Shown here in pieces: positions 35,673 through 47,310 of a stretch of DNA of 64,000 nucleotides. The notes below the pieces were generated by a model. It ran no database searches, had not been told where the DNA came from, and saw nothing but the letters and a program-made list of their open reading frames with translations. The stretch comes from Isoetes taiwanensis. Its lineage: Eukaryota; Streptophyta; Lycopodiopsida; Isoetales; Isoetaceae. Every line of letters begins with the position of its first letter. The first letter of the stretch is position 1. The position numbers were made by a program, and so were the translations under genes. Where the stretch lies: contig JAJEKV010000025.1 of NCBI GenBank assembly GCA_021234155.1, positions 4,243,773-4,307,772 on the forward strand, in the 5' to 3' direction.

Positions 35673-36227
35673 TAAGCCTCTTATTTACAGGAAAAATGTT
35701 TATGCTGATAAGAAGAATCAAGTGGAAGAAGATCAAGCTGGATGCAAACAAAGAGTGGACCAGAGTTTTCGGATCACCAAATGTTCTCGGGCATGAAGAA
35801 CCTTGTACATGCGATTGCTGTTGTGATCAGAATATGGATATCAGGAGAGCTTCGATATGCAGGGCAAAAGATGCTAAGGGAAGATATAACATGTCGAAAG
35901 CAGGGTCTTGTGGATGCGTATTCTGTACCTTGAGCATATCTGTTAAGGGGAAAGGGAGGAAGACCACTAATTTGAATCTCAGATCCTGCTACTAAAAAAG
36001 GAAACTCTTATCCGATGGATCAGTCAGAAATATCTTACCCTGAACTTTTAATAGACATAATTCTATCTAATTTTGTTATAAGTGTTATAATTTTTTGACT
36101 TATAATAGCTAGGAGGAGTCCTCACCCTTCTATCTATTCCTGGGTTAAACTTCCCTGTAAAAAGTTTTTTTCTGTACCTTTTATACTTCCTTAAATATAA
36201 ATATATCGACTTCAATAAAAAAAAAAA
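35673..36227 (+). other. LINE-B 3-prime UTR and poly-A tail
   Basis: Non-coding, with a T-rich stretch and CTTCAATAAA just before the A run at 36217-36227. The AATAAA adjoining the A tail fits a normal polyadenylated transcript. Confidence 0.8.
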
Positions 36228-38574
36228 GAGAATGACAGATCATATTTCAGGTACACCACCAAAAAAATCAGGAAAAGAGTAGAAAAGGTTGTTGAATGCC
36301 TTAGAAATGAAGCCAGTTCTCTATTTCCTGGTCAAAGAGAGGTATTGGTTTCCAGGATCTTGCAAGACAACAGGTTATTGGGGTTGTTTAAACCTGTGAT
36401 TGGGCTACCTTCAGAAGCAGTGGCGAAACATTCATTGTTACAAAATCTCAAAGATGGATTAGAAGAGGTTAAATCCTCTAAGTAGCCATATTAAGGGAGA
36501 GGAAGAGGTGGTGGAGGTACAAGAGATCCAAAAGGATGATGTGGTGGCGGAGGAAACTAGGTTGAGGAAATAAAGGTTGAGGCAACTAAGGTTGATGACA
36601 TAGAGGAAACCAAGGTTGTTAAACTAGAGAATCAGACAAGCAAAAGGAAGGAGTCTATGCAAAATAGAACTTCAACCAAGAGGTGAATATATATTATTTT
36701 ACTTGAAGCTGTTAAAGTATAATATATGAACAATCTTATGATAACTTCTGCAGGACTAGAAGCCAAACATCATCTGAGAGTGCTCGATCTTATGCATCTG
36801 CAGATGACACTACAGAAGAGTAATTAAGATGTTGCTGTAGTTGCAATTCATTTGTTTCTCACTAATGCAAGTTTGGTTTACAGAGACCTGGAGAGCTTGT
36901 TGAAAATAGTTCCATGCTACCCTTTCCAGCAAAAACCTCTAATCAAGGTGACTAAATATTGTGTGGAAGGTCTTTGCAGAGGTAGGCACATATCCAATAT
37001 GCATATAGATATATTTGGAAGGTAACTTGATCAGCTTCTTTTTTGTATTATGGTTATAATTGAATATCTAACCTCACTTGTTTTGTGAATAAGTATCTGA
37101 TTAGCATTATGCCTAACAAATGGCGTGATGCATTTTATTTCTTCCCCTCAGAGAATGTTTTAGCCTACAGAACAGCCTATAACAAACTGTCATCTGATGC
37201 AACTTCAGTGGTGCAGTCTGGATTGGTTGTAGTTCAAAAAGTGCTTCAGGGAATGATATTAAGCAAATGCCAGTACATTATGATTCCAATCCAGATTGAG
37301 GATCCTATGCACCATGCACTGGTCATCATTGTTTTAGATAAGGCCAAAAACTGTAGCAGCACCCCTTTGTCTTCTCCAGCTATCCTTATTCTGAACTCCC
37401 TAACGAGTGTGCAGGTTGACACGAGGATGGTTATGATCTAAGTGCATTCACTATTAATTGAGTTTAATGTTGCATAATTCTGATGTTATTTTCTATTACG
37501 GGCCTCATAAAGATAACATTACAGCGTTGACTCATTCTAGTTCTCGTAAGATTGATATTTATATGAAGAATTCAGTGCAGAAAGAAATTAGACCTGGGGT
37601 TCCACAACAAGGTGATACTAAGTATGCTTTTTATATAAAATTCATTCTTTTTTTTTTCATTCTTTGAACAGCTCTCTTCAGATTGGTTTGATGCGGAGTA
37701 TCCACAATCCAGGAGACATGTGCTCATTAAGGCCATGATTAATTATAAGAACCATCTCATCGAAACAGGCACTACTAGCACCTCGCAAGAGAAGCATGGT
37801 AGTGCTTAACTTCTTTTATTTAATGATATCAAATGAGGCCCATTTGCTTTTTTTCTTATTGGAAATAAAACTAAGCCATTTGGCTTTATGTAATTTTGAT
37901 AATGTAATCAATGAGTATGTTAATTACATTTTGTTTCCTTACAGGCCTCCTAACATTTGAGATCCAAGGTGTTCTGGATTACTTTTATAGAACTCCAGGA
38001 ATCAACTTTTCCTCTTACAAGCCCATAACTACAGAACATGAATTTTTCTACTGCAGACCAACAATGAAAGCAATGCTTCAATATGCCTCCTTTCATTGGG
38101 ATTTGGCCACATGGTCAACTATTCCCTTAGATATCATAATATCAATTTTGGACAAGCTCTATATCCCAAAATTTAAACATATTCATGGAAAAGAGAGATG
38201 TTGGGGACTTCATTACACAAATTCAATTGGTGTAAACCCTCAAGTAGTACCTACGGATAGTCTTCTCATTGAATATCCTAAATACAATGGTCGACTCTGT
38301 GGTGTGTTTGAGTCTAAGCACAAAGCTCTCTTTAACAAAGAAATGTTATATTTGTGTGCCACTATGGACACCTTTGATAGAACGCGACAATCATCTGTCC
38401 TTCTTATTTGATTGGTTGGTAGGGTTGAAATATGCACCAAATTTTACCACTTACATAAAGGAGCATAAGTTGGATGACTTTTGGGACATATATGGTGACA
38501 TTATCGTCAAGACTATAGTGGATGAATTCGGCAAAGATATGAACATAATAAAGGCCTTATGTAGAATGCCTTAA

Positions 38575-39156
38575 TAGACTGAATCTGTTCTACCGTAACT
38601 TTTCTAGATGTGGATTTGCTTTCATAACTCTTTTGAGTACTTGTAAAATTATATTTATATTAATATTTAAGGTTGAGCAAGTTTTAGATTTAATACTTTA
38701 TAAATACTAATGACCAAAATTGAACAGCATTTAGATGAAAATATTAGATTTGATAATAACAGATTGCATTATTTGCGAGGCAATTGCAGACCCGAAATTA
38801 TCGATACATGACACGAATATCATACAAAAATATCATATATTCCAATAAAACATTAAGGGATCAATCCTATTGACTATTTGTAAATAATACGAGATTATAT
38901 TTTCATACTTTTGAGGTGGTTTGTGTGAATTTGAATATGCCATAAAAAACATACAATATGAAATTTGTCCCAAAATTAAGACATAATCCCAATTTAATTG
39001 AATGATGGTTATAACAAGAAAGATGTTTTGAAATAAGCTGATGTACTCTACTACAATGTAATATAAATCATGTTTCACCAGCACTTTTCTCTTTCAGATT
39101 ACTTTTCTCAAACATATAATCTGTTTCAGTGATAATTATAATGTGTTTCATAGGGG
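38575..39156. other. spacer between the two convergent element genes
   Basis: AT-rich and without open frames of note. It sits between the 3-prime end of the Ulp1-like gene and the 3-prime end of the minus-strand transposase relic, so it would hold both terminators if they form one element. Confidence 0.5.
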
Positions 39157-40555
39157 CTATTCCAGATCATGTAGCATTTTAGGCAAACTTCCCAGTAGCA
39201 TCTCATGCACATCAGTAGACAATGCATAAGTTGCAGAAGTACCTTTTACCTTATGATTTACTTTTGGCATTGCAAACTTTGCTCCAATAATAGACTCTGC
39301 AGGTGTAAGAACTTCTTTGTCATCCAATAACTTATATGTGTGGTGACAACCAGGCAATCTTTGATAGTAATACGCTGATATGACTGTTTTACCTGTATGA
39401 TGATAATTTTTGTAATCGTCAATGACATTATCTTGTAAAACAAACTTTGCTTTCTTGCAAAAAAGATATAGTATGACACATTTTCTTCATTTTCTAGTGC
39501 AGTAAAAGAAGCAAACATGTCACCTACCTGTACTAGATCTTCTAGCTCTTATTTGCAAAAGCAGCAGTTTTCTCATTCTTTAAGTACTTATTTGGGGTAC
39601 TAGCTTATTTAATTGCCACTTCTCACAGAATGAAATGGACTCACAAGCATCCCATTCAAAGTTAATCCAAGCATTGCAGAAGCAAGATAATGGTCTCACC
39701 ATTACTAAGATGGGGTCAATTGGACTTATAGAAACTCAGCATGCAATTTTTGAATACCAAGAAGAGGTTGCACATCCAATGCATTGGTTCTATCAATATT
39801 TCACTTCCCACTATACTCTGTTAATATTAGATTTCTTGCTCCTCAAGACAACACAAGCATCATGTGCACCTCTAATCTCTGTTCCATGTTCTCGTAACTG
39901 TTCGGCTGCGAGTACCTGCTTGGTCGTGGCAGACTCTCCATCATGTTCACCTTTTCCATGCCCAGAACCAAAGTAGTTCCATTATAGACAAATGCCATAT
40001 TCAACATGGTATCTGGTAACGAAATATAAATTTCTTCTGGACTTGTATTATGCAGCACAACCATCAGACCACACAATACGATACTGTACATGAGATCCGC
40101 CATTCTCTTTCAGCCATTTCAGATGAAGCTTAAATGCATGCTGTACAAAATGTGTATCATGATTTCTGTCATCAGAAATATACAAGTGAACAGTCTTCTT
40201 CAAGATGCCATTTACCTTTAGCATGGTAATCTGTACCATTATAGTAATTTGGTGTGCATTCCAATGTTCTGATTGAACCTCTTTGAAAGGCTTCAATGTA
40301 TAATCTTTTGCAAAGTCAACCACTGATATCACTGAATCATGTCTCAGGTTTTGAACACATTTTCTGAATTCTTTGCTTTGCCAGTGAGCTGCAAAGTTGT
40401 GATGGATAAATGTTTTCATGTGACCAAACATGGCATCCAGCATTACAGGTGCATTTATTGTCTTGTCCACCAACCTGAGTGTTCTTGAGACTCCTTTTTT
40501 AGACTTCTCATCTACATAAGAGATTGGATTTACTCCAGCATGAGTATCTGAAGGT
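39157..40555 (-). pseudogene. DDE-like transposase relic of an unclassified family
   Basis: Read from about 40555 downward: GVNPISYVDEKSKKGVSRT, then LDAMFGHMKTFIHHNFAAHW, VISVVDFAKDYTLKPFKEVQ, EHWNAHQITIMVQITM, VHLYISDDRNHDTHFV and YRIVWSDGCAA. After a stop and shifts it continues with YFGSGHGKGEHDGESATTKQ. The D-F-A, S-D-D-x-x-H-D, S-D-G-C-A-A and G-x-G-H-G-K-G-x-x-D-G motifs recur together in uncharacterised transposase-like proteins of plants, algae and cnidarians, as I remember them. The Asp spacing would suit an RNase-H-fold catalytic core. The C-terminal part (39157-39518) is low-homology. At least four stops are visible. It lies tail-to-tail with the Ulp1-like gene. Confidence 0.55.
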
Positions 40556-41465
40556 CCATGATAAGCAAAACAATTATTTCCTGATCATGTTTGGTTCTCC
40601 CATAGCAGTTGATAAGCTGGTGGAGCGAGGGGTAGATCCTTTATGGGGGCACTATCTTTTGTATCAAGTATACACTCCTGGCTTTTTGCCTAGCAAGACT
40701 AGTACACTTCGGATACCATGCTGGTTTGCCTTGGAAGATTTTCCTATTGAGTTGCAAGTTCTAGAGTTCATGATGGCTATTGCTAGTGGCTTGGGTCTCT
40801 ATCTTGCTCACTCTATTGTGAATGGTCCTCGTATTTGTGTCTCTCTTCCAGCTGATGCATCTCTCCCAAAATCTGTTGTGGTCAAAAGTGGTCCACTATT
40901 CTTCAAATACGGTTTGTCGCTACTTAATGGTCCTGAACTTGCAGACATGTTTCCTGATGCTGAAGCATTCTCTAGTTTTTGCATTAGAAGAACACCTCCC
41001 TTTGCTCCTGCCGCATCTGCAGCCCATGGCCAAGTGTCTCAATCTTCCTTTGATCCCTCTCCAGTCTTGACAGCTTCGGGTTCTAGCCAGCCTGCTCCTG
41101 CTCCTGTGTCTATTCTTGCCCCTCTTTCTTTCTCTCCTCCTTCCTCCTCTGCATCCCGAGCTGCTCTTCCTGATAAGCAACGTGAGAGGCTTGCAGTCAT
41201 TGCTCGCAAACAGGAACGACTGGAAGCATCTCGAGGTGAGTGGTCCATCCCTCATATGAAGAGAGTTGCCCGTCGGAAAAACACTATTGCACCACGATTT
41301 CTTCCAGTTGAGTGTGCTATTCCAGTTGAACCAACAGTGGCTACCATTGTTACAACCCTTCCTGCATCATCTGGACTGACCTGGGCTGATCAGGTGGAAG
41401 TATCATCTGCTAATAGTGACTCTATGGATTTGGAACACTGGCCACCAGACCCCCCTGCATTATGA
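40524..41465 (+). CDS. LINE-C ORF1, partial, DUF4283-like
   Basis: An open frame of 313 residues without internal stops. Residues about 28-95 contain VDPLWGHYLLYQVYTPGFLP, LRIPCWFALEDFPIEL and MAIASGLGLYLA, the C-terminal half of the DUF4283-type ORF1 fold (aromatic-PGF-P, then L-R-I-P-x-W, then a helix ending L-G). The N-terminal half is missing, consistent with 5-prime truncation. The rest is Pro/Ser/Ala-rich with a basic stretch KRVARRKN. The final codons overlap the ORF2 start in the sequence ATGA, so translation of ORF2 may depend on termination and re-initiation. It was called from the first Met, but that is probably not the native start. Confidence 0.7.
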   Translation: MDLLQHEYLKVHDKQNNYFLIMFGSPIAVDKLVERGVDPLWGHYLLYQVYTPGFLPSKTSTLRIPCWFALEDFPIELQVLEFMMAIASGLGLYLAHSIVNGPRICVSLPADASLPKSVVVKSGPLFFKYGLSLLNGPELADMFPDAEAFSSFCIRRTPPFAPAASAAHGQVSQSSFDPSPVLTASGSSQPAPAPVSILAPLSFSPPSSSASRAALPDKQRERLAVIARKQERLEASRGEWSIPHMKRVARRKNTIAPRFLPVECAIPVEPTVATIVTTLPASSGLTWADQVEVSSANSDSMDLEHWPPDPPAL

Positions 41466-43716
41466 AGCTGGTTTCCTGGAATGTTCGGGTTGTTGCTTCC
41501 TCCCCAACTAAAAGGAGCAGACTTTCCATGGCTCTTGCTAGATTGAATTCAGATTTCTATTGTCTACAAGAGCACAAGTGCAAAAAAGAGGACGTGCAAA
41601 AGGTAGCTTCTGTGGTAGGTAGGAAATATAACGTCTTGGTGGCTGCAGCAGACTCGGCAAAAGCGGGGGTCCTTACAGCATAAAGGCATGATATAGTAGT
41701 CATATTCACTCATGCTGACAGATTTGGTCGCTGGATCGTTATCAATTGTTTTGATAAGGGATAAGAATGGGGGCTAGTGAATGTATATGCACACAATAGA
41801 TCTCATCAGAGAGGTGCACTCTGGGCTGCTTTGAGATCCAAACTAGTTCGACTGAGGGCTCATGTTGCATGGTTGTTGGTGGGTGACTTCAATATGGTGG
41901 AGTTGGAAGTTGATCGGTGCGGCAGAGGATCAGAAATCATCCAAGGCTTTGAACGTGAACAATGGCAGCGCTTGATGCATGAATGTGATTTGGTAGAGGT
42001 AGATGGCGATGGAACCTTCACTTGGTGCAATGGCTGGCTTGGAGTTGGTAGAGCATATGCACGTCATGACAAGGGATATTATAATATGTTGGCAGCTACA
42101 TATTTGTATAATTTCTCTCGCCAAAACATGCTTGACAACTCTATTTCAGATCACAATCCACAATATTTCTCTTGTTCTCCGGATGGGGCGCATAGCAGGA
42201 CCAAGAGTTATTTTAAGTTAAACACTTCATACTTGAAGTATGAGGAGTTTAAAGATGGGTGCAAGCAAGCCTAATCCTGTGCGTTTGTGAGAAGGAAAGG
42301 AATGGCTGGGATTGTTGATGCTCTAGCTGACGTGAAGTCCTTTGCTAAGAATTGGGGTCGTCAGCGAGTTGCTGCTAATCGAGCGATTTTGATTGCTCTG
42401 TACCAACAATTAGTGGCTTGCAGGTCTGTTGTACCATCAGATGCCCAGCAAGAGAAGCAGATTTTGGCCAGCATTAGACAGATGGAAGTTGAGCAAGTTC
42501 ATCATGCTCGAGTTAAAGCGGGCCTGCAATGGTTCAAAGAGGGGGATCGTTGCACATGCTTCTTTTTTAGAGCTTCAAAAATTTGGAGACAAGCTTCTAC
42601 GATGGTGTCTCTCCAAGTTCAAGATGGGCCTCTCATCTCTGATCCTGAGCAACTTAAGTTCTTTCTGCATGGCCACTTTTCTTTCTTTTTTGCTTCTCGT
42701 CGCTTTCCCTTCCAATCAGATTTCAGGAGGCATTACTGGCAAAGATACATCCTATTATATCCGAGGAACAAAGAGCTACTCTAGAAGAAGAGATTACGAT
42801 GAATGATTTAGCAGATGCGATCTTGCTTTTGAAGAAAGAAAAGTGTCCTGGAATTGATGGTATTCCTATGGAGTTCTTTCAGGAGTTATGGGATTGGGTT
42901 GGCGATGATGTGTACGATTCGTTTCAGGATTTTAAGAGGTAAAGGCGTCTAGACAAAATTCTTAATTCGGGCTGCATTTCTCTTATTCCCAAGTGTAAAG
43001 AACCTTCATCAATTTCGGACTGGCGCCCTATCACCTTGCTATCTTCTGTGTACAAGATTTTTGCCAAAGCTTATGCACAGAAGCTTTGGGATATTCTTGT
43101 CGATTCCATATCCTCTACACAGTCAGGATTTCTGCCACAGCAATGCATATTAAACAATGTAGTTGCTGCCTATGAAGGTATTTACTAGGCTCGACTTTAG
43201 GGCCATGAAATTGTATATTTGAAGCTGGACATTGCAAAAGCGTATGACAGTGTCGGCTGGGCCTTCTTAGAGAAATGTCTCTTACGCTTTGGTTTTGATG
43301 CACAATTCACAGCTGATGTCATGAGGCTTCATTATTCTGCTCGCTCTTCTTTTCTCTTCTAAGGGAAACCCTCAGCATTCTTTCAGGTGGGTCATGTTAT
43401 CCGTCAGGGCTGCCCATTAGCTCCATTGTTATTTACAGTTGTGGCAGAGGTCCTTGCCCAGGTCTTCTCTCTTGCCGCACAGGAGGGAATCTTGCATGGA
43501 CTTTCTATGAACAATGGGTCCAGGAGATCTGTAATCAATACGCGGATGACACTTTCCTTTTTTTGAGGGCAGATGAGCAAAATTTGCAGAATGTCGTTTC
43601 CTTGTTGGATTCTTTTTCCCAGTTTGAAATTGGTACAAGGAACGTGGCAAGCAGCACCATGGTTATGTATAGAAGAGACTTTCAAGGGTTAAAGATTTGC
43701 AAGGAATTTGGAGCCT
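40550..43716 (+). mobile_element. LINE-C: L1-type retrotransposon, truncated at both ends
   Basis: It contains ORF1 and ORF2 in L1 order. The 5-prime start is somewhere in 40540-40590, where the transposase homology on the other strand ends. The 3-prime end is cut at 43716, where the 10-kb duplicated unit begins, so the RT thumb, C-terminal domain and tail are missing. It is less AT-rich than LINE-B and is a different family. Confidence 0.85.
41462..43716 (+). pseudogene. LINE-C ORF2: endonuclease and RT, several stops, truncated
   Basis: Starts MKLVSWNVRVVASS at the ATGA overlap. The endonuclease shows FYCLQEHKCKKED, WLLVGDFNMVELEVDR and NSISDHNPQYF, interrupted by stops near 41681 and 41761. 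The RT (from 42781) has KKEKCPGIDGIPMEFFQELW, SGCISLIPKCKEPSSISDWR, QSGFLPQQCILNNVVAAYEG, VYLKLDIAKAYDSVGWAFLE and RQGCPLAPLLFTVVAE. The catalytic QYADDTFLFL is present at about 43535-43566 after a one-base frameshift. The frame ends at 43716, where sequence shared with copy B begins. Five or more nonsense or frameshift changes are visible. Confidence 0.92.
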
Positions 43717-44934
43717 TCAAAGTGGTGGTTTATCTGAAACGGAGATCAGTTTTAACTAAATGTTACAGACAAGAGATCATGAATGCTAAATTAAAAAAGC
43801 TCTATTGTGTAAAGAAGATGAATCATTCGTACCTTCTTAGTAGACTTGATTGAGGTATCAGCCTCTTCAGAGCCGATTAGGTGCATTGCAACTATTAACC
43901 TAACCTGGAAATAAAAAAAGAGGGGAATTACAAATCAAAAAGGAATCCTAGCAATAATCCTAATTTGCATAGATGTCCACTAGGAGTTTGGTCGTTTATC
44001 CCCTTCCGTTTTCGTTTTCGCACAGTGTACAGTGTGCTATGCTATCATAGCTCGTTTTTTTCTTGTTTTTTTTTTCAATGAGGATGGTGCAGGAAAGAGA
44101 AATTTGCCCAATTAATGAGGCCGATAATTGTGGTGGTATCATCGAGATACCTCCCTATATTCTTATGTCATGGCAATCCTAAGAAGCTATGAACCACTTC
44201 CTAAGAGATTAACACAGGAGTTCATGATAGAATCTTTACCACAAGCAACTGATCGGCAAAATCCGAAATGCATAAAGCCAGCCAGGACCCCTTCCGACAT
44301 TTTTCCAAAGCAATATTCCAATTATGAGTCTTAACTCCAGCGATTTAGCTACCAAAATAATCACTCTGGCGCTATGATGGCACATGTTGCCATGGCTATG
44401 ATATGAAAATGTCAAAGGGAAGCTCCATCGCAAACTCTGGCACTATGATGGCACATGTTGCCATGGCTCCATCGCAAATCTGTAAGCAAAAGCCAGAAGA
44501 CTAAAGAATAGTGAAAAAGGAACGGAGCAAATGATCTGCTACCTTAAGGGTTAACCCAAGGCTTCTAAAAGTTCGCCAAGATCGCCCAGGTTGCTCGCGC
44601 CATAGCCTCCACAGTTCGCCATATAGCTAAGAGGCCAGATAACGACTGACGAAAAATGGTTCCCTTCTTTTTCCCCTTAAAATTTTGCGCAATTTATAAA
44701 AAATACCTTTGTACTTTATTTAAATTATAAAAACGCTTCTGTATTTCTTTAAACTATTGAAATGCCCCTACACTGAAACACTCGGCATAGCCACATACTT
44801 CTGGCCAGATAATAGATCTTCCTTTTGATATCCTTTTCAGCTGGTTGCTTCTTCCATCCATGCCACAGAAGTCTGCAAGAACGCTAAATGGTCCAACATT
44901 TCAGGCTTCCATACGGGAATTGGGATAATGAAAT
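43717..44934. other. unit A, first part: short conserved frames, no known gene
   Basis: Frames at 43717-43853 (ending MNHSYLLSRLD) and 44090-44334 (GGIIEIPPYILMSWQS and a shifted continuation) are preserved in both copies. They lack recognised domains. The copy B equivalents are at 53951-54087 and 54540-54789. An imperfect direct repeat with TGGCACATGTTGCCATGGCT-like sequence occurs twice at 44360-44470. Confidence 0.4.
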
Positions 44935-45590
44935 TGCAACCAAATACAATGCCAAAAGCCCCAATTTGCAAGACATGGGATCCCTCTATTCTGACACAAA
45001 GGATCCCATCTTTTATGCCCGTCATGCCAACATTGATCGCTCATGTGTCATTTAGAAGACATGGAATTAAAGACATTTGAATGTAGACTATTTAGAAGAC
45101 ATGGGATTAAAGACATTGAGAGACATTTGAATGTAGACTATATGAAGCTACCCCAATTTGCAAGACATGGGATCCCATGCCAAAAATCCCAATTTGCAAG
45201 ACATGGGATCCCTCTATTCTGCCACAAAGGATCCCGTCTTCTATGCCCATCATGCCGACACATTCATCGCTCATGGGTCATTTAAAAGACATGGGATTAA
45301 AGACATTAAAGAGACATTTGAATGTAGATTGTTTAGAAGACATGGGATTAAAGACATTGAGAGACATTTAAATGTAGACTATGTGAAGCTACTGTTGTGA
45401 ACATGACATTGAGAGACATTTGAATGTAGACTATGTGAAGCTACTGTTGTGAATGATTAACATGGGATTAAAGACATTGAGAGACATTTGAATGTAGACT
45501 ATATGAAGCTACTGTTGTGAATTATAATATGACATTGAGAGACATTTGAATGTAGACTATGTGAAGCTTGAATGTAGTTGTGAATGATAA
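44935..45590 (+). repeat. tandem array of AAGACATGGGATTAAAGACA units, copy A
   Basis: Units of about 50-70 bp built from AAGACATGGGATTAAAGACA, GAGAGACATTTGAATGTAGA and CTATGTGAAGCTACTGTTG, interleaved with TTGCAAGACATGGGATCCC. At least ten partial units are visible. Long open frames across it read RHGIKDIERHLNVDY repeatedly and are probably by-products of the repeat, since no gene start or known fold is seen. Confidence 0.8.
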
Positions 45591-46239
45591 CGTAATCATA
45601 ACTGTAAACACTAGTTATTGACTTGAGATATTGAATGTCCACATGAGACCTATACACTATATCAAGTGAACCAACCAATTAACCTCAATCATCCATCATC
45701 CATAAACAATAATACATCTTAATATATCACATGACTCCTTGTGCAAATTTCATAAAGCATGTCCCCACCATATACACAACACTCATAGTTCGTTAACCCC
45801 CTTCCCCAAAAAACAAAAAAAAAAGAAGAAAAAACGGTTGTTCTTAATGTTCATTCCACTAGCCACATCGTCATAAAGCTTGAGCATCCATAAAGCATGT
45901 GCCCAATGAGCCTAAATGTCTTAAATCTATGTCGTATACATTGTATACATTAATGACTATTGGGTACAATAAAACTAGCCTTCAAAGCACAACTATTCAA
46001 GATACTTTTAATAGACTATTACTATGGCAAGAAACTATCTCATAAACCATGGCTAGTTTTAAGAATCCATTATAGTTTCAATAACCAATATGGATAACCA
46101 TGTCATAAATTACTATAGTCTCAACAAACCACTATGATATGTGGTTTTCTTCCACCAAATAAATTTGTGCATAAAAAACCACATATACCATGGGTTTTAG
46201 ACGGTTTTAATACCGGTTTGATATAATAGTTCATTTTGG
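45591..46239. other. unit A: non-coding, AT-rich
   Basis: No open frame of note. It contains CATAAAGCATGTGCCCA twice and ATGTCGTATACATTGTATAC. The copy B equivalent is 56291-56914. Confidence 0.5.
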
Positions 46240-46720
46240 GCTCCTTGTGTCATATTTTGGTTCCCCGTTGGATCTATTATGTTACCCACTGGAAAGCCCC
46301 ACCTTTGATACACCCAAGAACTCATCGCCTATAGCATCCCCGAGGATCACTAAAGACTATATTCAGCCTCCTAATATTTAGATCCAATGCGGGAGTGAAG
46401 AATGTATCATGGCAAACCAAGTAGATCCGTTTCCGAGTAGTAGATCGTCTCATCTTCGGGCTTAAACAACCTGAGACCAAGACGGGCACCTAGATTCTCA
46501 TGACCTCTAATCTCCTCTACTATCTCGTCTTCTTCATTTGTTGTTTGTGTTGCTTGGTTCACCACGCTGGAGCAAAGAAAACCGATGTCCCAATGTGGGC
46601 TACTAACAGATGGTGGACTACTAGATGAATCCTCTTCTGAAGAGGGCAAATTGAGGGATGTTGAAGACGTATCTTCACTTGAGGGGCACTCAACATGTTT
46701 TACATCCCCCCTTAGGCCAC
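46240..46720 (-). pseudogene. unrecognised acidic/Ser-rich gene fragment, copy A
   Basis: The minus-strand frame begins with a Ser/Glu-rich stretch (SSEEDSSSSPPSVSSPHWDI) and an EEDEIVEEIRGHENLGARLG segment. It reads on to FKPEDETIYYSETDLLGLP and then stops. The following part is intact only in copy B. No domain is known to me. Ser/acidic linkers followed by a compact domain would suit a regulatory or transposon accessory protein, but the function is unknown. Confidence 0.35.
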
Positions 46721-46975
46721 TGAATGAATGTGCCTACTGCTTCACCAATGTTATCTGCCCCTCCGCAAAGGACTGGAAGCTCCGTCGATGGGATCACGGA
46801 CTCCGTGACCTCAATTGCTACATTTAAAGGATCTATTTCCTTGCCATGAAGAGTGGTTCTATTCAAAATATGGCCCCAGGCAACAATTGTCCTTCCGGCG
46901 AATAGGTTGTACAGGGGAAAATTGAACCTGTTTCAATCAAGCAAGGTGACACTTTTTAGAACATATGAATTAGAC

Positions 46976-47310
46976 GAAAAACAAGCAAAAGTGGCGCCAT
47001 TTAGTACAAAAAAATAAATTTTGGTGTAAATTTGGAGCCAAATGGCGCCATGACGCCATTTGGTCGAAATGGTGAACACTTGGATCAAATGGCCATGGCT
47101 TGTATTTTGTGCATGGCCATTTGGTTCCAAATTTAAACCAAAATAATTTTTTGTACTAAATGGCTCAACCGTACACCTTGATGTATCGCTGAAAGAAATG
47201 GCGCCATGGCTTCATTTAGACCAATACACCACTTTAGGGGGTGAATTTGAACAAAATGGCCACGCCGCTTGATCCAAGTTTTCAACATTTCAAATTAATG
47301 GCGCATGGCG
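46976..47310. repeat. palindrome field 1, copy A
   Basis: A cluster of inverted repeats. AAATGGCGCCATGACGCCATTT lies at 47039-47060, and a wider inverted pair is built on GTACAAAAAAATAAATTTTG and its complement at 47125-47165. Several sites that read GGCGCC in copy B are shortened to GGCC or GGCTT here. No coding role; the frames reading WRHGAIW or NGAMAPF come from the palindrome. Confidence 0.8.

Larger units (their letters stand above)
30232..36227 (+). mobile_element. LINE-B: L1-type retrotransposon with poly-A tail
   Basis: A perfect 13-bp target duplication, GAGAATGACAGAT, flanks it (30219-30231 and 36228-36240). It ends in about 11 A residues. It has an ORF1 with a DUF4283-like domain, an overlapping ORF2 with endonuclease, a damaged RT and a zf-RVT C-terminus. 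Domain content and poly-A tail place it with the plant L1-type LINEs, unlike LINE-A with its microsatellite tail. The intact duplication suggests a fairly recent insertion, yet its RT is deleted. Confidence 0.93.
30060..38574 (+). pseudogene. Ulp1 (C48)-protease-like gene of a probable DNA transposon, interrupted by LINE-B
   Basis: Ulp1-type cysteine proteases cleave SUMO-like modifiers, and plant DNA transposons often carry them. The frame starts MAQENQSMNKMTQGDV at 30060, meets a stop, and continues acidic to NSENDR, where LINE-B (30232-36227) is inserted. Beyond it the same frame resumes with RYTTKKIRKRVEKVVECLRN. Further exon-like pieces lie at about 36900-36980 and 37094-37440. The protease-like core has CQYIMIPIQI and MHHALVIIVLDKAK, with the expected catalytic His after IPI and an ILILNSL where Asp is usual. 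A later GVPQQGDTK matches the pre-Cys glutamine motif, but the following Asp-Cys-Gly is not visible. A C-terminal region (37930-38574, one frameshift near 38385) is of unknown type. Introns with GT-AG ends separate some pieces. It is degraded and probably inactive. Confidence 0.55.

Noticed and set aside
40920-41255. Arg/Ser-rich minus-strand frame opposite LINE-C ORF1
   Set aside because: Shadow of the plus-strand ORF1, which has clear family motifs.
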